This document shows, piece by piece, positions 24,242 to 34,947 of a DNA stretch of 64,000 nt. Position 1 is the first letter of the stretch, and every line of letters begins with the position of its first letter. The translations under genes were made by a program, and so were the position numbers. Origin of the DNA: Crocodylus rhombifer (lineage: Eukaryota; Chordata; Crocodylia; Crocodylidae); contig JAVSML010001068.1 in NCBI GenBank assembly GCA_038503035.1, positions 293,591-357,590 of the forward strand, written 5' to 3'. Below the pieces are notes generated by a model. That model was not told the origin of the DNA and did not search any database. It worked only from the letters and a program-made list of their open reading frames with translations.

Positions 24242-24830
24242 TATAGTTTCCTGGGTCCTCCTTCCTCCCCTTTTTGAAGATGGGAACTACATTGGCCCTC
24301 TTCCAGTCCTCTGGCACCACACCAGAGCACCACGAGTGCTCATAAAGCCGCGCCAGGGGTCTTGCAATGACCTCAGCCAATTCCCTCAGTACTCTAGGGT
24401 GGAGATCATCCAGACCAACTGATTTGAATACATACAGTCTCTCCAGAAGTTCCCTAACTAGTTCCTCACTAACCCTTGGCCTAGATGCACCTCCCTTGGG
24501 ATCTAAGGGGGGCCCAGAGGGGAGGTGACTGTTCTGGTCCCTGCTCAGGAAAATGGAGGCAAAGAAATCGTTAAATATATTGGCTTTGTCATCTGGTGTG
24601 ATGACCAAATTTCCTAGCGTGTCCTGCAGGGGCCCCACGTTACCCGGAACCTTCTTTTTGCTCCCTATGTATTTAAAAAATGTCTTCTTGTTGTCCTTGA
24701 TCAGGGAAACTAGTCCCAGTTCCATCTCCGCCTTGGCCTTCCTAACTGCCCCCCTGCAACTCCAAGCAACTGCAGTATAGTCCTCCCTGGTAATGGCGCT
24801 TCCCTTCCATTGGGTGTTCGCCTGATGCAA
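24242..24830 (-). pseudogene. CR1 ORF2 fragment (RT N-terminal part)
   Basis: The minus-strand translation contains VRKAKAEMELGL, NVGPLQDTLGNL, DDKANIFNDFFASIFLS, SVGLDDLHPRVLRELAE and VPEDWKRANVVPIFKKGRKE in order. These match the same stretch in the three plus-strand CR1 copies at 58-63 kb. The sequence leaves the CR1 pattern right after GNY. Upstream it is fused out of frame to the early endonuclease. It would have been part of the reverse transcriptase that copies CR1 RNA at the target site; here it is a non-functional fragment. Confidence 0.85.
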
Positions 24831-25110
24831 AGCACTTCTGAGTGCCCATCCTCTGATTCTTTGCTACTTGATGAATATGTGTATTCCTCCTTAATATAGA
24901 GTGCCACGCCCCCACTTTTCCTTCCTATCCTGTCCCTCCTGTACAGCCTATAGCACTTGATAGTCACCACATTTCAGTGAGCCCCACTATGTCTGGGTTG
25001 GTGTCAGCTAGCAGGAGGGTAAGTTCCTCCTGCTTGTTTCCCATTCTACGAGTGTTTGTGTAGAGGCATTTGAGGCCTCCTGTGGATGTGTGCACTGGCC
25101 TTCTACTTTC
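24825..25110 (-). pseudogene. CR1 ORF2 endonuclease N-terminus, internally deleted
   Basis: The minus strand encodes the opening of the APE-type endonuclease (GLKCLYTN-like, NKQEELTLLLADTNPDIVGLTE, then GGVALYIKEEYT). It stops after the SEVLCIR motif at about 24830. The central and C-terminal endonuclease blocks, including those matching GDLNFPDICW and NSDHCLLEF in the copy at 61.4 kb, are missing, and the next CR1 sequence is already the region before reverse transcriptase. By comparison roughly 600-700 bp are gone. Confidence 0.75.
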
Positions 25111-25247
25111 AGCATTATCCTGGCCCCTGTTGCTTACCTGTGTATATGTTCTGCTTGTTGGCCTAGGCTGGGCTGTACTTGTGGATGTTGCTTGGTCTGG
25201 CAGTCCAATGTTTCCTCCACCCTCATCTTCCCCTTCCCGCGACTAGC

Positions 25248-26120
25248 CTAGTTTAAAGCCCGCCGGAGGAGATCCGCCAACCTAGAAGAGAACACACACT
25301 TACCTTTAGGGGAAAGGTGGAGCCCATCCCATCCAAGCACGTCTCTTGTTGTGATGTGCCAGTCATTGTCAAGGAAGCCAAAGCCTGCCTCAAGACACCA
25401 TTCCTGAAGCTGCCAGTTGGTCTCCGCGATGCACATTGCATGCTGTCTTCCATGTCCGCTCACTGGTAGGATAGAAGAGAAAACCACCTGTGTGTCTATC
25501 TCCTTTAGCACTCATCCCAAAGCATGGTAGTCCGCCATCAGGTGATCAGGGCTTCTCCTGGCTGCATCATTAGTACCCACATGGATTAGGACCACGGGGT
25601 AGTAATAGGTGGGCTGGATCACGGCTTGGATCATCCCCTTCATGTCCTGAATCTTTGCTCCAAGTAGGCAGTAGACCTCACGTGTTGAGGGGTCCTGGCG
25701 ACAGATGGGGCCCTCTTGTACCTCTCAGGATGGAGTTGCCTATGATGATCACTCGACACGTTTTTCTCCTGGCCTGCTTAGCTCCTTCAGCCTGCTCAGA
25801 ACGTGAAGAGCGTGGAGAGTTGCCTCCTCTCTGGTTTTCTCCTCTCCTTCCTTCTCCTCCAGAGTTGCCAGGGCCTTGTGCCTGTTCTCCAGCTGGACTG
25901 GAGGAACTGGTACTGCTGTATTACAAGCAGCCCTGGTTCTGGAGGTGATCATCTGCCACTCTGCACTGGAGGGCGCCTCCTGGGGTGTTTCTTCCTTGGG
26001 TGAGTGACCCTGCAGGGAAAGAAAATAGCTGTCAATGTCTTCCTCCACCTCCTTGATTCCCCTCAGCCTGCTAATCTTCTCCTGGAGCTCCCTCACCTGC
26101 GCCTCCAGGGCCCTGATCAT
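25248..26120 (-). pseudogene. CR1 ORF1 (coiled coil plus SGNH esterase), broken
   Basis: The N-terminal part (26120-25749) begins with a leucine-rich coiled coil (ALEAQVRELQEKISRLRG), then an acidic linker. The C-terminal part (25511-25248) carries the end of an SGNH/GDSL esterase domain, with SGHGRQHAMCIAETNWQLQEW-type sequence (here split) and the WDGLHLSPKGK block that supplies the catalytic Asp and His. The frames do not join, so at least one frameshift lies between 25511 and 25749. CR1/L2-type ORF1 esterases are established in the literature; their role in retrotransposition is not fully settled. Confidence 0.8.
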
Positions 26121-26130
26121 AATTTATATG

Positions 26131-27000
26131 ATGAGATCCAGACATGAGCAACTGGTACCTCCTGAGTTGGGGGGGGAACTTGCCCCCTCCCCGCAGCGGC
26201 CAGTCACTGACCGGGGTGGGGGTCCCCTGCAGCCAATTGCACCAGCCTGGGCGGACAGTCTGCCTCAATCACGCCGACCATGGAGTGCCAGGGGTTGCAC
26301 CCAGAAATGCCAGCAGCACTTCTCCTAGCACCCCCATTCCCCAGATGGTGCTCTCAGGGGTGATACCAGCTCTCCCCCCTGCCCCCTTGCCCGTCACCTA
26401 AGTGAGGCATGCTGGCTGTCAGGGGGTACATCAGTGCTCTCAGGGGTTGCATGTGCACCCCCTACATTGCCTTCTCATCCTCTGGGCCAGCAAAGAGGGT
26501 GACATGGCTCCCAGCTCTGGGGGCAGAGCCAAGCCCCACTGCGGGCCTCTGCCCCACACACTGCCTGCCAGCCTCAGCCGGCCCAGAGGCAGAAAAGGGG
26601 ATGGGTCAGGGGACTCCAGACCAGCAGTGATGGGGTGGGGGCATGGCCAGACAGGGCCCCTTGGGGGGGCAGGGATGGGTTATTCTTCCTCCCTCTGGTG
26701 TCTGGTGGAGGGGACAGCAGGGGTCCTATTCCCTGGTGGAGGGAGCACAGTGGCGACAGTGGGCAGACCCAGCTGCCAGTGGGGGTAGAGAGGAAGCTAA
26801 CTCTCCTCCCTCTTCCCATCTGCCTCAGGGGCCATGGTGTCCCTGCAACAGCCAGGGGGGAGCACCCAGCAGACCTGGCTCTGGTCCCTGCCAGTGGGAT
26901 AGAGAGGGGGAATTAAACCCCTCCCTGGCCAGTTCAGCCCAGACTGGCTATGCCCCTCCCCCCGCAGCACAGCTTCCCTGCAGTTGAGAATGTGTTCTAG
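26131..27000 (-). other. GC-rich probable CR1 5' leader
   Basis: This GC-rich, G/C-run-containing stretch lies immediately upstream of minus-strand ORF1. Its position and composition suit the 5' untranslated region and promoter of a nearly full-length CR1. I could not align it convincingly with the leader region of the plus-strand copy at 56.6-57.0 kb, so it could be a separate GC-rich insert. Frames here on both strands are low-complexity. Confidence 0.4.
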
Positions 27001-28470
27001 CACCCCCTGGCCTAAGCAACTGCAGACATGTGCTCACAGTTCCTCAGTCCAGAGAGAATGTCTGTCAAGTTACAAACTGGTTCAGCCTAGCCAGGTTAGA
27101 CTAACCTGCAAAGGTCGAATCAATTCAGGTTCTGGCTTTTTGAATGTCTGTCCCTAGCCCCAGGGTAAACTTAAACATTGGTGTAAGCCAGCTGCTCTCA
27201 AACTAAAATTCACCCCCAGCTTCAGTCTGTGTCAAACCACAGGGATAACGAATAAATATTTAACAAAAAATAGTTAACTTAACTTCAATGCCTGGTGCTG
27301 TTGAGCTTCCTTCATCACCTCCATAGTCTGGAGCTCCTTTGCCCTGGCAGGTCAGGGCTGATCTGAGGCCTTAGCGATGGTCCTAGCCTTATGAAACCTG
27401 TGGCTGTATCCCCTAGGTCCTGACCCCCCACTTCCCCACCAAGCTGTCAATCACAGCTTAAATTGTGTTTTCTGCATGTGGGATGAACAGCCATTTTTCT
27501 TAAAGACCTTTCCACGCCTCTTAGTAATGGGGCAGGGCCCCTTTACACTCAGTCCTGTATGAGAGAACACAGCCACCATGACAGTCTACTAATTATAGCC
27601 AATGCATGTGAAAGAAACTGTAAAGTTCAGGAAAAATATCTTTTCCCATCTTTTTTCTGCCCAGTGTGAATATGTGCAATATTACCATGTTTTGAGTAAT
27701 GCAGTAATAATGATCTTACCCATATCATAGTATCTTTTAGCTTGAAGGATTCCAAAGTACTTTAATAAACTTTACGGACATAATTACTTGACCCACAACT
27801 AATATGCACCTTTCTCTAATGGTCATACTGCATGCTCCTCTGGTTGAATGACATTTGTACATCATTAAAAATAATTTATTTCTACATGGAATTATTTGTA
27901 TGAAATTTGCTTTAAATAACCTGGGTAGCATTAAACCCCAAACTTTGCCAATATATTCAGGAATACTTTTGTCTTTCTTCATGTGCAAGTTACAATTGTT
28001 TCTGTTCCATTAAATCAATTCAAGTTCAAATCATTCAAACAAAAATCATTAGTAGTTCATGACAGATCTGCTTAACATTAATTTGCTTGTGAAATAGTAT
28101 TTCATTAATAACCCTCCCACTCCCCAAAACATAAATGTTAGCCTGATATTTCTTTTGTTTCCCTTCCATTGACTCACTCTTTGAAACTAGCATGATAGGA
28201 GAATTAAGTCCTTTAAGAACAACTTTAATGTTAATAGCCTTGTTTGATATCACTTTGTTTTAAGGTTGATCAAATAAATGGGAATTCTTCATTTATACTT
28301 TTCCATGTTTTTCAATAAATGGATTCAAAATGATTTTGTTCTCATTTCAATCCAAATAAAATTGAATCATAATTCATTTTTGATGTTTCCCTATTCATTC
28401 ATTCCTTTCCCCTAAAGCTTCCCATTTAAAATTGTACTATAAAACAGATTTTCTTGTGCAAGTGTTACTT
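27001..28470. other. gene-free stretch
   Basis: AT-rich sequence with no coding or repeat structure that I could support. Confidence 0.55.
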
Positions 28471-29300
28471 ACCATATTGACTCAAATCCAAGACAAGGTT
28501 TTTTCCCTCATTTAACATAGGGAGGAAAGCCCCTCATCTTAGAATCATGTACAAAGGTGATTGGGAGGTAGGTAGCTGCTATGGCTCAGGCTACAGCCCT
28601 TATCCAGGGTCAGAGCCATAGCTGCAACTGCTGTCTGCCCCCTCCCAGCCTCTGCCACCTTGCACCCTGCCATCTCCTCCTCCCCGCACATCCTCCTGTC
28701 CCCATCTCTTCCCACCTATGCAGCCTCTGCTCCCACATCTGCTCCTTTCTTTCTTCCCCTGTCACCTTTGCTCCATGCCAGCAGGTTCTGTGGATGCTGT
28801 AGCCTAGGGCATTGAGCATAGCCCCAGCCCAGCCCTGTAGCAGTGGTGTGTAGCCTGCACAGCTGCTGCAGGGACTGGGCTGGGGTTGTGCTTAGTGCCC
28901 CAGGCTAGAACGGGAATGGATCCTGCTGGCTCAGAGCAAAGGGAGTGGGGCAAGAGGGCAAGGGGCAGGCAGGGGAGCAGATGCTGCATAGGTGGGGGGG
29001 AGATGGGGACAAGGGGATGCAGGGGGGAGATGGCTGTGGGGGTGAAGCAGGCAGGGGGAAGAGTTGGCAGGGCGATAGGCACAAATAGGGAAGAAGCTTT
29101 TTGATCTCCCCATACCACCTGCTGCCCCTACTGCCTACAGTGGGGCGGGGGGGGTGGGAAATCAATTAAAGACAACCCTCCAATAATTAGATTCTATACA
29201 TGGAAAAATATAATCAATATACAAATTCTCCACATATAGAATATAATTATTGAAGGGTCGTCTTACATTCAAGGTCATCTTAGATTCAAGTAAATATGCC
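28471..29300. mobile_element. 830-bp element with terminal inverted repeats
   Basis: The left end accatattgactcaaatcc aag and the reverse-complemented right end ggcatatttacttgaatct aag are clearly related. Further in, gacaaggttttttccctcat and gatgaccttgaatg blocks continue in opposite orientation. The centre (28560-29160) is GC-rich and low complexity. A second inverted repeat sits near the right end, listed separately. I could not identify a target duplication or the superfamily. No transposase is present. Confidence 0.55.
29176..29263. repeat. inverted repeat, 33-bp arms
   Basis: The arms at about 29176-29208 (begins gacaaccctccaataatt) and 29231-29263 (ends aattattgaagggtcgtc) are inverted copies with a few mismatches and a loop of about 22 bp, inside the larger TIR element. 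Confidence 0.7.
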
Positions 29301-30990
29301 AGGGTATTTTTTCAAAAAGAACTGAAAACAAAGTCTGATTCTCAAATTAATTATCTTTCTTTTTTTGTACTGAATTCTCTTCTGTACACGTTTATTTTGC
29401 TTGCTGTGGAAAATGGGACAGAATTCACATTAGTATAATATGCATTTAACGTATGTAGTACCTTGTTTTCTGTTACTATGCAACATATAAATGCAATCCT
29501 ACAAATACATATTACAAGGGCACACACCTTATGGTCAGATACATGTTCATTCCAAAAATTAAACTCAATGTGGTAGCCAAACTGTGATTAGGCATGATAA
29601 GGAAATCAAAATGATTCTAAGGACTCAAAATCAAGTCATATAAATTTATGTTTGACACCACTATAGAAATGGATGGATAGATGGAACATTCACTAATACC
29701 ACCACAGTTGTTCAACATCTTTGAACAGCACATCTTTCTATTTAAATATGTGAATAGGGACATTTGAACTCAAATTTTGACACCAAGAACTGATTTTTTT
29801 TCTCTATAAATTTTTTTATGGTTTGGGCCCAATTACTTGTTCTGATGCCAATGCTGTTTCTGTTTAAGTATGCTTGGCATGTGTGATAATTTATTAAATG
29901 TTTATTGGAAACCTGCCTCCTACATACAATGTATTCATTCTGGTATTTTATGAATATTTTGTTAACTTTGTCTTCTACAGAGATGAGCACACTGGCTGTG
30001 TTTAGTGAAACAGCAATTACTAAAGTATCATGACACCCCTCTGAGCTAGGTATTATTTTCTCATTTGACAGATGGGGAAGAGGAAAAAAAGACAGAATAA
30101 TCATTTGCAAAAGATCATACAGTGATTAAAGGTCGAGAGCTGTAATTAGAGGCTGGGTATTTTGAAGCCCAGTATCCTGTGCTAACCAGAAGATCATACT
30201 TCCTCCCTTCACCCTTCTATCTCTTTTGTTTCAGTGTTTTCTAAAGTAGTGTAATTATCACAGACTATTCCACAATCAAAGACTTGAAACTTTATTATTG
30301 CTGATAGAATTTAGGCTAATTAATAATTCCCAAAGGAACATTTAGCATAATCTAAATTATGACAATAGGGCATGAGAATTCAAAGAATAAATGCATGCAA
30401 GTTTGCAGCTGTCTTTGAAATATGAGTGACATTAATAATTTGTTATATTCGTTGCTCAGCATTTATTTAAACTGTTCACAGAGCATGATAATCAAAATTA
30501 ATGAAACTTAAAAATACACAGAGGAACGGATGTCAATGTCAATTTTATATGCTATTCAGAGGAAAGTCTAGAACTTGGAGGTTTACATTTGCTTTTTGGT
30601 TCATCTGATAGCTAGCTCATGTACAGTTAATATATACAGCTCATGAAGATGTAAACAAATAGTAGTCTGATGACAGGTAGCCAAAGTAAAAACAATCATT
30701 TCAAAAACATTCTTGCAGTAAATTTTGTTTATAGTGCAGCAATAGTTTCTGTAACAATGAAACAAATAAAACTTTAGCGAACTCACAGTGGAAAACTCTT
30801 AACTATTCTGGTAGTATTGTTGAGGCTTTGGATTTTACTAAGGCCCCTGGGAGATGTACAATTAAAGGCAGGGTGGAATCTGATGTGTGATCCGCACAAT
30901 CACACTTCCTGCAGCCGATGGCTTCCAGGTGAAGGGGCACATAGTACACTCCTATAGCTAGGAACTCAGATCAAATGAAGACCTTACTTC
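29301..30990. other. gene-free AT-rich stretch
   Basis: No coding sequence or element ends were found. The longest frame (122 codons, minus, 29742-30110) has no recognisable motif. Confidence 0.5.
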
Positions 30991-30997
30991 CAGGTGT

Positions 30998-31114
30998 CCC
31001 CTAAAAGCTGGGACCCCCAATTGCTGCTTTTCCCAGCCGAGGGAGCGAATCAAGCACTACAATGTGCCCCTGTGGCTGGGAGCAGCAGCTGATCGTGGTT
31101 CCCAGCTTCAGGGG
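30998..31114. repeat. inverted repeat, about 46-bp arms
   Basis: The left arm (30998-31043, begins cccctaaaagctgggac) and the reverse complement of the right arm (31068-31114, begins cccctgaagctgggaac) align along their whole length with scattered mismatches. A shorter related piece (gaaggggcacatagtac, about 30930) lies further left in inverted relation to aatgtgcccctg at 31060. Confidence 0.65.
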
Positions 31115-32360
31115 AACATTGGTCGTTTCTAGGTGTTATAGGGCTTTGGCCCCTTTTTGGTTGGTGCCTTGCCACCCAGCGATGTTAGGGTGAGATTGGG
31201 TTTCGGTGCCACCTAGATAGTTCAGGTGCTGCTCCTTCTCACCTGTCATGTCTTTGATGTTCGTTGTTGGGGAGGCAGTTCCCTGTAGGTGGCCCAAGGG
31301 GGTCTCAGCCCTGGCCTTTCTTCATGGAGCTCCAACCTCCCCTTTATCCCACCCTTACCATGTCCATGGCCTGGGCAGATGCTGCTCACCACAGATCTTC
31401 CCCTGGATGATCTCACCTCATCCACATGGCCCGCCTTGAACGGGTCGGGTCTTCCTGGCCTTCAGTCTTTCTGGGTCCATCCCTTGTCTTCGGTCCGGCC
31501 CCTTGGGCAACTAACCCTGCCCCGTCCAGAGCTAACTGTAACTGTAGTTAACTGAAAAATGGCCAGCATCTGCTGACAGGTTCCTGATATTCCATCTCCC
31601 TGGGTCCTTGGTAACTTGGGGGACTCATCTGTCCCTTCTGTCCTAGTAGGTGTGGGGACAGGCATCTGCCCAGTGGCCAGCCTCTGCTGGCTCTCCCAGC
31701 GTGACTTCCTTGGGGCCCAGCTGACCTGGTCAAGCTGTCCTCGACCAGCTGGAACCAGCTGGCATCATTTACTTCCCCCTCCCGGAAGTCTTTGATCCCC
31801 GGTGCTCTGCTTGCTGTGGGGCTGTCCAGGAGTGCCTGTAGTCCCCTGTCATGCATCTGAGCGCCTGGTCGGAGGCCCGCTGTTCCCCTGCGGTGTACCG
31901 TAAGGCTGCTGCTCCCCAGTGGGGCTCCCTCAAGCCCATCGGGTCCTGGGGCTTACACTCTGCCTTGCCCAACTGGGTCCTCCAGCAAATGCCCGGCCCC
32001 TTCCTCTGGCATCCAGGACTTAAGCTTACTGGCTCTGCAGCTGGCATTTCCCAGCCGGCATTCCACTCCCTGCTCCCTGGCACCGGCATAGCTGAATCTC
32101 TGGCTGCCTTTTGAGCAGCCTGTGCTTCTTGGGAGCCACACCCCCAATGTTTGCTGATTTGCAGACTCAGGCAGCTTTGGAACTGCCGAGCCTGCGTCGG
32201 TGTTTCCTTCCAGCCACCGCTCATCTTAGTTTCTATGGTGAGTATCAGGGCACATTGGGCAAGGGTTTGGGATGCACTGGGGGGCTTTTGCCTCTTCCCT
32301 CATTGGGTCCTTGACTCTGATGGGCTGCCAGGATTGGAACCCTAATCAGCCTGGCCACAC
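31115..32360. other. GC-rich unclassified segment
   Basis: This block is GC-rich against AT-rich flanks. Minus-strand frames at 31548-31856 (102 codons) and 31769-32224 (151 codons) and a plus frame at 31851-32114 (87 codons) are the longest. None shows a domain I know. The minus frames are rich in Arg, Gln, Ala and Pro, as in some retroelement gag-like or ORF1 proteins, but no zinc knuckle or other signature supports that. Confidence 0.3.
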
Positions 32361-32781
32361 ATTCAATTAATAGCTTGATAGGAACCAGCCATCAAGTTAT
32401 TATACATATTTTGTTTTATAACTTTCTAGCTTATTCCTTGCTTTATCATGCCATTAATTGCATTAACACATGGACAGTAACTACTGTGCATGTGATTAAC
32501 TGATTACTCATGTCTTAAGTATAACACGTGCCAATAACCTTAGAATAATTATTGCATGATATGCTTATATTTTTCTGTGTCAATTATACTTCATATTAAA
32601 AGATCTGGATCTAAAATTGAATTCAATTTCAGAGGTGTGACAACATTAACATTTGGGTAAATTCATATCTAGATCCAGATTTTTTAACTTCCAAGTTTGA
32701 AAATGTTAAAATTTTGGATTCTGGTCCTTTCTGTTATATAGATGTGGAGGCTGATTTTCAGAGGCGCTGAGCACTAGGACT

Positions 32782-32814
32782 CCCCCCCCCCCCCCAAAAA
32801 AAAAAAAAAAAAAA
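32782..32814. repeat. C14-A19 homopolymer junction
   Basis: Fourteen C are followed directly by nineteen A. This may be a decayed retroposon tail or an assembly-prone homopolymer. Exact run lengths should not be trusted. Confidence 0.7.
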
Positions 32815-33398
32815 GTGCTCTAGAGTTTTGTTTTTACGTCAGTGGTTACCAATAATTGACTTGACAGTCTTTACAAAAACTTCCTACAGGCTACAGGTTC
32901 TAATTAAAGATAAAACAATGCAACCTATTAATTGAGAAAATGCAAGACTTACAAAAGCAGCAATTGCAAGCTGAGACTATGGATTTATCTGAGTACTGAA
33001 AAATTTAGAAATCAAGAGATTGTACAGTCATTAAAAATATCATAAAAATCAAGGTCCAGCACAAACTTTACCCTATCCTTTGACTCTCTGAATCTATTAA
33101 GTCATCACCAGAAAAAAATGTTGAGAGTGTTGGACATTGGTGGTCTGTAGTCTAGATAGGAAAGAGGTGGGAGGAAAAAAAACAAACAAACAACTCCCCC
33201 TCTCCCCACTTTGGCTTTTCCTCTGAACACAGGGATTAAGGAGTAATTAGAAGGAAATGAATAAAATAAGTTAAGGCTGAGTATATAGTCCAAAATAGGG
33301 AAGCACTTAGGATCATAGGACCATAGGAAAGTAGATCTGGAAGGGACCTCAAGAGGCCATCGTGTCCAGCTCCTTACCCAAGACAGGATCACCCCTGA

Positions 33399-33680
33399 CT
33401 AAACTATCCCAACCAAATGTCTGTTTAACCTATTCCTGAAAATTTCCAGGGAAGAAGATTCCACAACTTCTCTAGGTATCCTGTTCCAATGCTTGGCCAT
33501 AGTCATAGTTAGAAAGTTCCTCCTAACTCCCAAGCTAAATTTCCTTTGCTTCAGTTTGAGACCATTGTTCCTATGCCTGCCCGCTAATCCCACAGAGAAA
33601 AAGAGAAATAGCTTCCTTTGCTGTGAAAGTGACAGTCCTGTTAATACAACCGAGTATCCTGTTGGCTTTTTTTGCAACAA
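33399..33680 (-). pseudogene. CR1 ORF2 C-terminal fragment
   Basis: A 93-codon minus-strand frame contains RRNFLTMTMAKHWNRIPREVV and SLEIFRNRLNRHLVG, matching the extreme C-terminus of the 544-codon CR1 frame at 58-60 kb (RRNFFTVRVAKVWNGLPREVV, GVFKRRLDVYLAG). It ends just before the CR1 3' untranslated region. It is a relic without its polymerase core. Confidence 0.8.
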
Positions 33681-33714
33681 GAGGACACTGCTGATTCATA
33701 TTCACTTTAGGGTC

Positions 33715-34649
33715 TGTCGGGAAAAACCGAACCGAATGGATCGGGCCCCAAGGTCACGGTGGGCCGGGGGTGGCGATCGGATACGGACAGGTGGGATTAG
33801 CGGCTGCGGAGTCTGAGAGGCACCCAAGCGTATGGTTTTAACTAAAGATGACTTATTTACTCACGCTTTGAAGCAGAGGCACAAGGTTGCTTTCTTCAGT
33901 TACAGTTGCTGAAACACAAACAATTAACAACAGAGGGGTCTATTGGCCCACGAGGTTCAGTCCGAAGACCTAGTCCCAGGGCTGGTCAACAGCTCATTAA
34001 TGGGGAATACAAACAACAAAACGTAAACTGTAACACTGTACACGTTAAGTCGCGTGATGCCAGTCCCACAGGACAACGATGAGAAGCGGTGATGTCGGAA
34101 GCCGAAGTCAAAACCAGGTGAGTCGAGCCGAGGTTAAACAAAGTCCGAAAGGGTGATCCAAAATCGTAGCCGAAAGTCAGTGTGAAGGTGAGTCGGAAGC
34201 CAGGTAAGTTGAGTGGAAGCCATAGTAGAACAAGCAACACGAAGTGCCAAGCAAAGGAGACGGAGAAGATCAATAGGCCCTAAAGCCTGACTGAGAGACA
34301 GTCCCTGCAGCAGCAGCCTCTGTCTTCAGTTAACGCGATCTCCCCCCGAGGGAGGGGTTCACTGAACTTTTATATGAATTTGGTAGCCAATCAGAACGCT
34401 CTCTGCAGAGAAATTTCTAGTCAGATTACCTCATGTCAAGTTCTGACTGAGCATGCTCTCAGCCAGAAGCTGACACAATCTGAGCATGGGTCTGTGGGGA
34501 AAGTAGGTCAACAATGATTGACAGGTCCGCAGGTCACCCAGGGGGCAAGGGCTGGGTGAGCCTTGGAACTTTCCACTCACAGCTTCAAACCACATGTCAG
34601 TTTAACCTCTTCTGTGTTGTCAGCATACATTTAAGATTTTTCCATGACA
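33715..34649 (-). mobile_element. solo LTR of an endogenous retrovirus-like element
   Basis: The 935-bp insert begins tgtcggga and ends ccatgaca, giving canonical TG...CA ends with an inverted TGTC/GACA. It is flanked by gggtc at 33710-33714 and 34650-34654, a 5-bp target duplication. On the minus strand a TATAAAA box lies at 34374-34368, placing U3 at about 34649-34340 and R-U5 in the rest. There is no clear AATAAA; AAATAA near 33850 is the nearest variant. It is richer in CpG than its surroundings, which suggests a younger age. No internal viral genes are present, so it is the product of LTR-LTR recombination. A Gypsy-type LTR with the same duplication length cannot be excluded. Confidence 0.8.
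34368..34374 (-). promoter_or_regulatory. TATA box of the solo LTR
   Basis: The minus strand reads catataaaagttc here. It lies about 275-280 bp inside the 5' end of the LTR, a normal place for the U3 core promoter, with transcription expected to start near 34340. Confidence 0.6.
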
Positions 34650-34947
34650 GGGTCTACCATAACCCCCAGTTCTTTCTCTGTAGTACTGCAAACCTAGACA
34701 CTCATTCTCCAGTCTGTATTTGTGCATATAATTATTCTGTCCAAAGCGCAGGACTTTGCACTTGTCCTTGTTGAGTTGCATCTACTTAATTGTGGACTAT
34801 TTCTCTAGTCTATCCAGGTCATTCTGGATCCTAGTCCTATCCTCCAGAGTGTCTGCAACTCCACCCAACGTGGTGTCTTCTGCAAATTTGCTAGGCCCAT
34901 CTTCATCCTCTCTCTGATCTCCCTTCAGGTATTTGAAGATTATTATA

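Larger units (their letters stand above)
24242..26130 (-). mobile_element. CR1 LINE, minus strand, 3' part missing
   Basis: Read on the minus strand the order is ORF1 (coiled coil, then esterase), start of the ORF2 endonuclease, then the region before and at the start of reverse transcriptase. The copy ends at about 24242, just after the GRKEDPGNY motif. The catalytic reverse transcriptase motifs, the C-terminal region and the 3' tail are absent. CR1 copies are normally 5'-truncated, so losing the 3' end points to a later deletion. It also lacks most of the endonuclease domain. Several frameshifts show it is dead. Confidence 0.85.
33309..34945 (-). mobile_element. old CR1 LINE 3' fragment, split by an LTR
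   Basis: Minus-strand CR1 sequence runs from about 34945 to 34655 and resumes from 33709 to about 33309, with a solo LTR between. The first part includes a decayed polymerase motif (SKFAEDTTLGG where FADDT is expected) and NKDKCKVLRFG. The second has the C-terminal block GVRRNFLTMTMAKHWNRIPREVV and a 3'-end region reading agatctggaagggacc. Dropping the LTR and one target copy lets the translation run straight through the junction. The central C-terminal part is deleted. It is more diverged than the other CR1 copies. Confidence 0.8.

Noticed and set aside
32603..32689. Inverted repeat agatctggatcta / tagatccagat
   Set aside because: The arms are only about 14 bp and 57 bp apart, with no flanking duplication; too weak to call an element.
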